From a virus, in the IMG/VR virus record IMGVR_UViG_3300042154_000539, positions 1 through 33,117 of that record: a DNA stretch of 33,117 nt; one strand, given 5' to 3'. The notes below the pieces were generated by a model, which saw only the letters and a program-made list of their open reading frames with translations, had not been told where the DNA came from and did no database searches. Made by a program: the position numbers and the translations under genes. Positions 27,522-33,117 of the stretch are shown piece after piece. Position 1 is the stretch's first letter, and each line of letters opens with the position of its first letter.

Positions 27522-29045
27522 TTAGAAGAAGAAGTCGGGAACCATTTCTTCCATTCTACTACTGACCGCCCGGTCAAAAGCAATAACCGCTGCTACCGCT
27601 GCGTCGATCTTTCTAGGGCTGTGTCGGTTTTCCTTTACGATACGGATTCCTAAGTTGTCTATCTTCGTCACGGCGTTATCTAGGTGGCGGGTTAGAACCG
27701 GGCTTCCGTCGTGTTCGAGCGTTCCACCCGTGACCGAATCGTAGAATTTCGCACAAGCTTGAACCATTCGCTTCGGAGAAGTAGACGGCCATTCGACAAT
27801 GGGAACGCCTCTATCGGCTAGGACTTCCATAGAACGTTGCCACCTAAAGGGGTCGCAAGCTACTTCCCTAGTTTTAGGGTATTTCTGGACAAAGTTTAGG
27901 ATCGTTTCTTCTACTTCTTGAATGTCTACCCTCCACAGGTCGTCGTGTATCGTTAGATCCTTTTCCCATTCCTTTACTAGCCACAAGAAAGGCTTTTCCT
28001 CTTCGGACTTAGGAATAGTACAAGCGACCAGAACGGTACAGTCGCCGGAGAAGGATCCGTCGAAGCCTAAGATAATTTCGTCGTCGGGGCTAGGTTCCCG
28101 TTCGGTCTTTAGTTCGTCCCAGCTTCCGGCGGGTAGCCAAGCCGTCTGCGAGCTTACCCATTGGTTTAGACGCTTAGTTCGGAACTCCGCTTCCGGGGTT
28201 CGCTTTACTGCGCTTTCGAAGTCCGCTTTATCTACTAAGTCGTCGAAGGCGGGGTTAGCTAGTTCCCAGATTTTAGGGTCGCGGTGATCGGCTTCGTCTG
28301 GAGCTGCCCACCACGCCATAAAGAACGAAGGGTCGATAACTTCCCCGCGCGAAACCTTCTGTCCGTACTGGAATAGCGAATAGGCGATAGAGTCCCCGCC
28401 TGTCATATCCTTCTTTACACCTGCGGTCGTCACGGCGATAAGCTGCGCCATACTTCCACGGTTTCCCATAGCTAGGGACATAACATCAAATAGGGAGCGG
28501 TCTTTATGCGCGTGAAGTTCGTCAGCGATTACACGGTGCGGGTTATAGCCTTCTTTCGAATAGGCTTCCGCGGATAGGACTCGATAGACGGAATTAGTTT
28601 CTGGTACGAATAGAGCGTCCCGGTAAACCTTTACCATTTCGCTTAGTTCCGTAGACTCGACGATTCTCTTTGCTTCGGAGAATACGATTCGGGCCTGTTC
28701 CTTTTCTGCCGCGATCGAATAAACCTCTCCACCTTCTACGCCTTCAGCAAGTAAGGAATACAGGGCGAAGCTAACGGAAGATAGAGCGGACTTACCGTTC
28801 TTACGTGGCATTCCGATTAGGGCTGTTCTTGCTACTAGCCCGCCGTTTTCGTCCCGGGCGTAGACGTGGCGAATAAGGTCTTGTTGCCACGGTCGAAGCT
28901 CTAAGGCTTGCCCTACTCTTCCGGCGATTCCGTCCTTACCGATAGATCCGAACGTTTCGGAAAACTCGATAACTATTTCCCCGTCGCCTTGTTCGATAGC
29001 CTTTTCTGGAACCGGGGTTAGCCATAGCGGGGGCCAACTACTCAC
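27522..29045 (-). CDS. terL: terminase large subunit
   Basis: This is a 507-aa DNA-packaging motor. The ATPase has Walker A GMPRKNGKS (78-86) and Walker B RVIADE (171-176), then the coupling segment TTAGVKKDM. The nuclease has ILGFDGSFSGD, ACDPFRW and a final RKIDAAVAAVIAFD. The start is GTG at 29045, overlapping the small terminase gene, with GAAGGC upstream. The terminase type cannot be settled by eye, but circular closure of the assembly would suit headful packaging. Confidence 0.93.
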   Translation of the reverse strand: MSSWPPLWLTPVPEKAIEQGDGEIVIEFSETFGSIGKDGIAGRVGQALELRPWQQDLIRHVYARDENGGLVARTALIGMPRKNGKSALSSVSFALYSLLAEGVEGGEVYSIAAEKEQARIVFSEAKRIVESTELSEMVKVYRDALFVPETNSVYRVLSAEAYSKEGYNPHRVIADELHAHKDRSLFDVMSLAMGNRGSMAQLIAVTTAGVKKDMTGGDSIAYSLFQYGQKVSRGEVIDPSFFMAWWAAPDEADHRDPKIWELANPAFDDLVDKADFESAVKRTPEAEFRTKRLNQWVSSQTAWLPAGSWDELKTEREPSPDDEIILGFDGSFSGDCTVLVACTIPKSEEEKPFLWLVKEWEKDLTIHDDLWRVDIQEVEETILNFVQKYPKTREVACDPFRWQRSMEVLADRGVPIVEWPSTSPKRMVQACAKFYDSVTGGTLEHDGSPVLTRHLDNAVTKIDNLGIRIVKENRHSPRKIDAAVAAVIAFDRAVSSRMEEMVPDFFF

Positions 29046-29487
29046 GGTTAGCCTTCTTAGACATTAGCTCTTCTAGCTTAGACATTTTCTTTACTTCGGC
29101 CACGCCTAAGCGGGAGCGGTCGGACGGGGTAAATCCTAGAAGCCCTAGATTGGAAACTATCTGGCGGTCGATTTCTCTAAGTCCCCGTCGGTCTTTCGGG
29201 TTGTTATCGGTCATAACCCGGACGCGCAAGTTCCAGCGTTCGTCTATCATTTCGCAAGTCATTAGAAGAAGCTCTAGGTCGGTATTAGGGCTAATCCAAT
29301 TTATACCCGATTCCCACACGCGATCCCATAATTCCTGCCCGTATTTTAGGAGTGGACGTGCGGGTTCTGGTACTTTCGTTGCTTGTGGAATTAGCATTAT
29401 TGCCGATTGCTCGGGCAGGGGGCGTTTGCCGGGATTGCCGATTAGTCGCTTCTGCTCTATCGGCTTAGTCGGTCTTCCTGCTGGCAT
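29038..29487 (-). CDS. terS: terminase small subunit (P27-like)
   Basis: This 149-aa protein begins MPAGRPTKPIEQKRLIGNPG, typical of P27-family small terminases, and ends with LGLLGFTPSDRSRLGVAEVK, also family-typical. It recognises phage DNA for packaging. AAGGGAAGCAA precedes the ATG at 29487, after an A/T run. Confidence 0.9.
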   Translation of the reverse strand: MPAGRPTKPIEQKRLIGNPGKRPLPEQSAIMLIPQATKVPEPARPLLKYGQELWDRVWESGINWISPNTDLELLLMTCEMIDERWNLRVRVMTDNNPKDRRGLREIDRQIVSNLGLLGFTPSDRSRLGVAEVKKMSKLEELMSKKANRE

Positions 29488-29520
29488 TTGCTTCCCTTAA
29501 AAATTTTTTTAGTTTTCCAC

Positions 29521-29533
29521 TCCCCTACGGGGA
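29521..29533. terminator. short hairpin between glycosyltransferase and small terminase
   Basis: TCCCC-TAC-GGGGA is a 5-bp perfect stem in a 53-bp gap. It is followed on the minus strand by AAAACTAAAAAAATTTTT rather than a U run, so termination is doubtful; it may only mark a boundary. Confidence 0.3.
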
Positions 29534-29540
29534 CTGATTG

Positions 29541-30431
29541 CTAATTACTGCTAAGTCTAAGTTTCTTCTCGACCGGAACCTTCGTAAGTTTGACCTTACT
29601 AAAGTCCCGTGGTGTATAGCTGTCGTCCTTGACCAGCCCTAGAGTATCGAAGACGTTGTAGTTTACGTAATGGTGCCAACGTCCGTACTTCCAGACTAGC
29701 TCTGTAATGTCGGGGTGCATATCTACTAACATTCGGGACTTAGGTAAAGTTCCCTCTTCGGCGTAGAAAGCTTCCGTGTTGCCACCCGTTAGGGTCTGGG
29801 TAGTTAGCTTGTACTGAAGGAAAGAATTGAACTGGACGGTACTCCAACCCGCTTTTAACATACGGATACTTAGATCCGTGTCTTCGTTATAGCGACCTCT
29901 CCACCTAAAGGGGACTTCGTTCCGGATTAGATTACAAGAGTAGATCCGGGTATTCATAAAGAACGGGGGTCTTTTCTCTCGGGACGGAATAAACATCCAG
30001 TAGTGCGGGCCTGCCATTCCTAGATTCTTATACCGCTGCGCAAAGTCTTCCATAGCTAGGAAGATAAAGCCGTCCCCGACTTGGATCCGCTGGTTATCGT
30101 GGAACCGCGCGAATAGCTTTATGTTGTCGTCCATAACCCAATGCCACTTATAGCCTTCGGAGATCGAGTGTTCCCAAGCAAAGTTTCGAGCTGCTCCCGG
30201 GCCTTTAGATTTTGTATAACCTAAATCGTCAAAGGTGTCATAATCGTCTTGGAATTTTTTATCTAATACCAGCAACTTAGACTTAGGGAAATGCTCCGCG
30301 TAATCCTTGTATTGTTGCTCTTCGATTACTAGCCGATACGGAACCTTGATTAGATCTAAGAATCTCGGAGTCGTCGCGTTCTGCGCTCTAGACTTCGACG
30401 GAATGTAAATCGGGAATTCCGGGTTTATCAT
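29541..30431 (-). CDS. TET/JBP-associated-type glycosyltransferase (TAGT-like)
   Basis: This 296-aa protein has the features of the TAGT family: FPIYIPSKSRAQNATTPRFL (6-25), YRLVIEEQQYKDY (32-44), KGPGAARNFAWE (76-87), WVMDDNIKLF with the Asp-Asp-Asn metal/donor motif (98-107), and RYNEDTDLSIRML later. Known relatives occur in phage DNA-hypermodification clusters and are thought to glycosylate oxidised 5-methylcytosine. Here it sits beside a ParB-like gene, and the phage also encodes a cytosine methyltransferase, but no TET/JBP oxygenase is seen. The ATG at 30431 overlaps the ParB-like stop (ATGA). Confidence 0.8.
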   Translation of the reverse strand: MINPEFPIYIPSKSRAQNATTPRFLDLIKVPYRLVIEEQQYKDYAEHFPKSKLLVLDKKFQDDYDTFDDLGYTKSKGPGAARNFAWEHSISEGYKWHWVMDDNIKLFARFHDNQRIQVGDGFIFLAMEDFAQRYKNLGMAGPHYWMFIPSREKRPPFFMNTRIYSCNLIRNEVPFRWRGRYNEDTDLSIRMLKAGWSTVQFNSFLQYKLTTQTLTGGNTEAFYAEEGTLPKSRMLVDMHPDITELVWKYGRWHHYVNYNVFDTLGLVKDDSYTPRDFSKVKLTKVPVEKKLRLSSN

Positions 30432-31063
30432 TCTTCGACTACGTATTGCTCGTTTATGTTAGAACCTATTAGCCCGTCGGATTCGGGATACCAGAAAGTT
30501 CTAGCCTTCTTCTTATTTAGTACTCTAAAGAATTCGTCCGCGTCCGCTTCGGTTTGGAAGTGGACTATACAGTGGTACTCCCCGTTTTTCTTTTCATTAC
30601 CGAACTCGGGCATACCGACCCACTCCTTTAGAGCGTCCGTAGATCCGGATACCTGCGCGTTGCTAATACGGCTAAAGTCCTCTATCGCGGTTTCGGTAAA
30701 ACCTAAAGCCTTTAGATCGAAGTCTGCTTCCTTTAGTTCTACTAGCTGCTCGGTAAGAATTACCCGGTCGAACTCGGATAGCTCCGCCGTCTGGTTATCG
30801 GCGATAGCGAACGCGCGAATCATTTCGGGAGTCCAGTCCTTCGGTACTCGGACGACTTCGATTTCTAACCAGCCTAGTTTCTTCGCAGCTTCTAGGGTTC
30901 CGTTCCCGGCTACGACTTGACCAGCTTCGGTAATTACGATCGGCTTCCGTTGCCCGAATTTCTTTAGGCTTTCGGCCAGAATGCGCAGGTTATCGTCGTC
31001 GTGTTTACGCGCGTTCTTCGGGTCGGGCGTTAGTTCTTTTATCGGTAGGGTTTCGAGCTTCAT
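30428..31063 (-). CDS. ParB-like nuclease-domain protein
   Basis: This is 211 aa. The ParB N-terminal fold covers about 1-100, with PDPKNARKH (13-21), GQRKPIVI and VVAGNGTLEAAKKLG (50-64), then AIADNQTAELSEFD. The C-terminal domain (EYHCIVHFQTEADADEFFRV) is typical of phage ParB-like proteins linked to DNA methylases. It may guide modification or packaging through site recognition. GAAAGGACGCT precedes the ATG at 31063. It is the first gene of the late block. Confidence 0.85.
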   Translation of the reverse strand: MKLETLPIKELTPDPKNARKHDDDNLRILAESLKKFGQRKPIVITEAGQVVAGNGTLEAAKKLGWLEIEVVRVPKDWTPEMIRAFAIADNQTAELSEFDRVILTEQLVELKEADFDLKALGFTETAIEDFSRISNAQVSGSTDALKEWVGMPEFGNEKKNGEYHCIVHFQTEADADEFFRVLNKKKARTFWYPESDGLIGSNINEQYVVEE

Positions 31064-31227
31064 AGCGTCCTTTCGGTTGGTTCTATGCTACTCCAAAAAA
31101 GCGAATAATTACGCGAATAGCTACAAGGCTATGCGGTCGGGGTATAGAGCACGAAATTTGCTAAGAATTCGACCCGTCCCCGGTATGTCCGTACGGGGGT
31201 ATAGGCGGTAGGTGGGCGGTAGAAGGG
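31064..31227 (-). promoter_or_regulatory. intergenic region between the HNH gene and the late block
   Basis: This is 164 bp without a gene. It contains an interrupted hairpin at 31178-31199 (CCCC-x-GTA ... TAC-x-GGGG) including the palindrome CCGTACGG, two copies of CTACCGCC near 31200-31222 on the minus strand, a direct repeat of TATTCGC near 31100-31120, and a TATACC hexamer about 85 nt before the ParB-like ATG. It is the natural site for the late promoter, but no consensus -35 is evident. Confidence 0.4.
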
Positions 31228-31566
31228 CTAGCGGGAACCCGGTAGCGGTTTGTTGCTTCTTCGTCTATTACAGCTTCTATGAGCTGGTAGTAGTTGTGCT
31301 ATCTGTCCGGGGCTAGAAGGTACTACGTGGTCTGCTTCGAATGGATCTTCTTCTTTCTTTCCTTCTCCGCAAAGGTGGCAAGTTATAGCGGACTCTCGTA
31401 CCGCCTTAGCCCGTCGATAGTAGTCCCCTGAGTACTGCTTAGTCTGGGCCTTACGTTGTGCGCGTCTAGCTTCGTGAATAGCTTTAGCTTGGGCTTGGTG
31501 TGGCGGGCAGAGCGGATCTAGGGATAGGAGGCCACAGATACGGCACGGCTTCGGAAACTTCCTAAT
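31228..31566 (-). CDS. HNH endonuclease next to the packaging genes, apparent ATT start
   Basis: The frame is 112 codons, with a zinc pair CRIC (8-11) and LCPPH, then the HNH core: ITCHLCGEG (61-69), FEADHVVPS (76-84), LLPAHRSCNRRRSNK. HNH proteins near the terminase help packaging in several phage groups. The frame is closed by TAA upstream and has no ATG, GTG or TTG before the HNH core; the first plausible start is ATT at 31566, behind GGGGAAAGG and overlapping the FmdB-like stop. A +1 frameshift from the FmdB-like gene is the alternative. Confidence 0.8.
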   Translation of the reverse strand: MRKFPKPCRICGLLSLDPLCPPHQAQAKAIHEARRAQRKAQTKQYSGDYYRRAKAVRESAITCHLCGEGKKEEDPFEADHVVPSSPGQIAQLLPAHRSCNRRRSNKPLPGSR

Positions 31567-31732
31567 CCTTTCCCCAACCCTTCCCCTCGAACCGGATAGG
31601 TGGAGCGTCGAAGATCCTTACCATTTCCTTAGCGCAGCTAGAGCAGATAGGTTTATTCTCTTCCGCTTCTATGCTTCGGGTAATAGTAATAGTGCTAAAG
31701 CAGTCAGGACACTTGTATTCGTAAGTAGGCAT
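31562..31732 (-). CDS. FmdB-type zinc ribbon protein
   Basis: This 56-aa protein has the classical FmdB pattern: MPTYEYKCPDCFSTITITRS, then CSSC, then MVRIFDAPPIRFEGKGWGKD at the end. Four Cys (8, 11, 30, 33) bind zinc. Function in phages is unknown; regulation is suspected. The ATG at 31732 overlaps the upstream stop (TAATG). Confidence 0.88.
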   Translation of the reverse strand: MPTYEYKCPDCFSTITITRSIEAEENKPICSSCAKEMVRIFDAPPIRFEGKGWGKD

Positions 31733-31863
31733 TAGTCTTTCTTTTCTTTATACCTTGTTAGGCAGCTTAGGCATAGGGATAACGGGGACGACTTAGGCCC
31801 GAGAATCATTCGTAAGGTGTGGTTATTCTCGCAGACTAACGTAATGTCCCTAACTTCCTTCAC
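31732..31863 (-). CDS. 43-aa small probable zinc protein
   Basis: This GTG-started frame (MKEVRDITLVCENNHTLRMI) carries Cys11, His15, Cys31 and Cys34 (CLSC), enough for one zinc site. It is locked between its neighbours by GTGA and TAATG overlaps. Function is unknown. Confidence 0.6.
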   Translation of the reverse strand: MKEVRDITLVCENNHTLRMILGPKSSPLSLCLSCLTRYKEKKD

Positions 31864-32216
31864 GCCGATAGCTCTCGCATAAAGTCTTGTAGTTCGCTAA
31901 GTCTTCCCGTTCTATAACTAATGTCGTTTCTTTCCAGCTCTAGCGGTCTAAGCTCTCGAACTATGTGCGCCTTATTTACGCAGTCCTTATGGCCACAGGT
32001 TCTTAGTCCGGGAAGATACGGCTTTAGGTGTTTATCTATTGGGTTTAGATCTTCGTCTACTTCTCCCCACCACGGACGGCAAACAGTACCGCTGTACTTT
32101 ATCTCTCGGGCTGGGTTAGAACGGCAGTCGAAGCAACGTCCGTCATAGATTCCCCTAGATTGTCTTTTCTCTATTACCTTGTCGCTTAGTTCCATACCGC
32201 AGCGATTACAGTCCAT
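31860..32216 (-). CDS. zinc-binding protein with HNH-like end (paralogue of 6010-6279)
   Basis: This 118-aa protein has CNRCG (3-7), CFDCR (28-32), VCRPWWGEVDEDLNP (45-59) and LPGLRTCGHKDCVNKAHI, the same order and spacing as the protein at 6010-6279. A helical C-terminus is added. AGAAGGGATTAGTA precedes the ATG at 32216. Two copies in such a small genome suggest a useful, perhaps nucleic-acid-binding, module. Confidence 0.75.
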   Translation of the reverse strand: MDCNRCGMELSDKVIEKRQSRGIYDGRCFDCRSNPAREIKYSGTVCRPWWGEVDEDLNPIDKHLKPYLPGLRTCGHKDCVNKAHIVRELRPLELERNDISYRTGRLSELQDFMRELSA

Positions 32217-32218
32217 TA

Positions 32219-32389
32219 CTAATCCCTTCTCTTATGAATCTCTTCCTTTAGTGCTTCGATAATACCCGCGACGTCCGTATCTCCGAACGCGTCGATCTGG
32301 TCTACTTCTTCTAACCAGTTGATAATTGTTAGGCGTTCTAGCTCCTTACCGTGGTTTAGAGCGCGTAAGTAATCTTTTAGGGCTTTCAT
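32219..32389 (-). CDS. 56-aa acidic helical protein
   Basis: The frame begins MKALKDYLRALNHGKELERL and ends IIEALKEEIHKRRD. It is probably two or three helices, with no motif I recognise. Its ATG at 32389 overlaps the methyltransferase stop (ATGA), so it is probably made by coupled translation. Confidence 0.6.
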   Translation of the reverse strand: MKALKDYLRALNHGKELERLTIINWLEEVDQIDAFGDTDVAGIIEALKEEIHKRRD

Positions 32390-33117
32390 TTTTTTATTCT
32401 TTCTAGCAAGTTATCGTCTTCCAATAGTAGCCGTAAAGCCAGTTCCGCTTGTTGTGGTACTACTCCATTACCCGCTAGCTTTAGTTCGTCTGTTCTCTTT
32501 AGTCCTAACCCAGTTATCCAGCCTTCGGGTAATCCCATAAGCCATTCAGTAAATAAAGAGCTTAGTTGCTCTCTTCCTTCTTTTCCGTCAGGCTTAGTTG
32601 GTGCTGGAGCTGGTCTGCCTACAATCTTTTCCCACCGCTTTATAGCCGATTCGAATCTTCCCCAATTCGTAGCCCCAAGCATTACTTCTACTTCGATCCT
32701 GCTTTTTGGGTTCCCGTTAGTTATTTCTTTTCTTGTTGGCCCGTTAGCCATACTTACCCTTGTAGTTGGAAGCAGCTCTACTTCTACTTTCAGGCGTTTC
32801 TTGGGATTGTTATTTACAACTTCCCCTCGTGCCGCTCCTCGATTATCGCTAACTGTGGGAGTAGGGAATAAATCTTCTTTTAGAAATACCTGAGCTAAAG
32901 TGACTGAATGTAAGCTACCGGGTTTTTGTTGCGTACTTTTTAGATTGCCTGTGTACTGATCACTCACGGTTGGAGTAGGGAGCCGTTGCCCCCCCCCCCG
33001 GCTGGGTAGGCAATAACGAAGACCCGGAACCGTTGATGAGCTGCTCCGGCGTCGGAAGCTCGAACGCTATGCCATTTTGCGTCATACCCGATGTCGGCCA
33101 AGTCCCCGAGAACGGCT
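32386..33117 (-). CDS. DNA cytosine-5 methyltransferase, C-terminal part (frame broken at the 11-G tract in this copy)
   Basis: Below position 32890 this is the rest of the enzyme begun at 660: the target-recognition region (two LPTPTVSD/FPTPTVSD-like turns and KEGREQLSSLF), and motifs IX-X ending in LAGNGVVPQQAELALRLLL, with GNGVVP at about residues 360-365 of the whole protein. Bases 32890-33117 repeat the start of the window; there the G tract is 11 long, which shifts the frame and gives an early TGA. Using the 9-G copy, the joined gene is 387 codons. Confidence 0.9.
32890..33117. repeat. terminal repeat, right copy
   Basis: This matches 1-226 base for base as far as I can read, except for the C run at 32989-32999 (11 instead of 9). 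See the left copy. Confidence 0.93.

Noticed and set aside
27386-27583. 65-aa frame between terminase and portal
   Set aside because: Mostly overlaps the terminase end; the 43-aa membrane gene at 27382-27513 has the ribosome site and the TAATG link to portal.
1-33117. Integrase, attachment site, repressor or other lysogeny functions
   Set aside because: None seen in any frame of an apparently complete genome; the phage is probably lytic.
1-33117. tRNA genes and CRISPR arrays
   Set aside because: No cloverleaf-like segment with a recognisable T-arm and no regularly spaced direct repeats were noticed. The repeats in 13732-14682 are protein repeats; those in 16850-16955 are Ala codons.

Overview
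The window is an essentially complete, circularly closing genome of a small siphovirus. Bases 1-226 recur at 32890-33117, so the unique molecule is about 32,889 bp, and a DNA cytosine methyltransferase gene split by the window ends becomes whole when the ends are joined. The host is very probably an actinobacterium of moderate GC content. The evidence is a WhiB-type regulator and the style of the terminase, tail and HNH proteins; a freshwater planktonic actinobacterium is a guess. I see no integrase, excisionase, repressor, tRNA or polymerase, so the phage looks lytic and dependent on the host replisome.

Every gene except whiB (10397-10663, + strand) reads on the minus strand, so transcription runs from high to low coordinates. 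The early half starts at about 10350 and runs down to 1, then wraps to 32889 and down to 31228. It holds YqaJ-type exonuclease, an Erf-like annealing protein, HNH and PD-(D/E)XK nucleases, a winged-helix replication initiator, a helicase-loader-like protein, a zinc protein, SSB and RusA. A dense array of very small overlapping genes follows (2199-4916), then a metallophosphoesterase, the cytosine methyltransferase, more small zinc proteins, an FmdB-type zinc ribbon and an HNH nuclease.

The late half runs from 31063 down to 10660. In order it holds a ParB-like protein, a TET/JBP-associated-type glycosyltransferase, small and large terminase, a tiny membrane protein, portal, a small beta protein and a long multidomain prohead protease with an embedded HAD domain. 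Next come a 55-aa protein, the HK97-type capsid, a GT4 glycosyltransferase, connector, tail terminator, tail tube, tail chaperones with a -1 frameshift, an unusual 175-aa gene, tape measure, minor tail proteins, a kelch-like repeat fibre, two unknown proteins, a holin/XhlA-like protein, an M23 endolysin, a secreted Pro-rich protein and two membrane proteins.

The most interesting signals are: (1) the methyltransferase carries a poly-G tract that is 9 long in one copy (intact frame) and 11 long in the other (truncated), in a phage that also encodes a TAGT-like glycosyltransferase and a ParB-like protein but no visible TET oxygenase; (2) a 629-aa prohead protease with a complete HAD phosphatase-like domain; (3) an HNH gene with no ATG, GTG or TTG anywhere in its upstream half; (4) two near-identical hairpin-plus-TACAAT boundary elements with exactly 16 nt spacing; (5) a tandem family of small proteins sharing a G-x-x-x-E-R motif; (6) a terminator hairpin inside a signal-peptide coding sequence and a possible overprinted membrane protein. 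At least sixteen genes are missed by a 60-aa ORF cutoff and are listed here.
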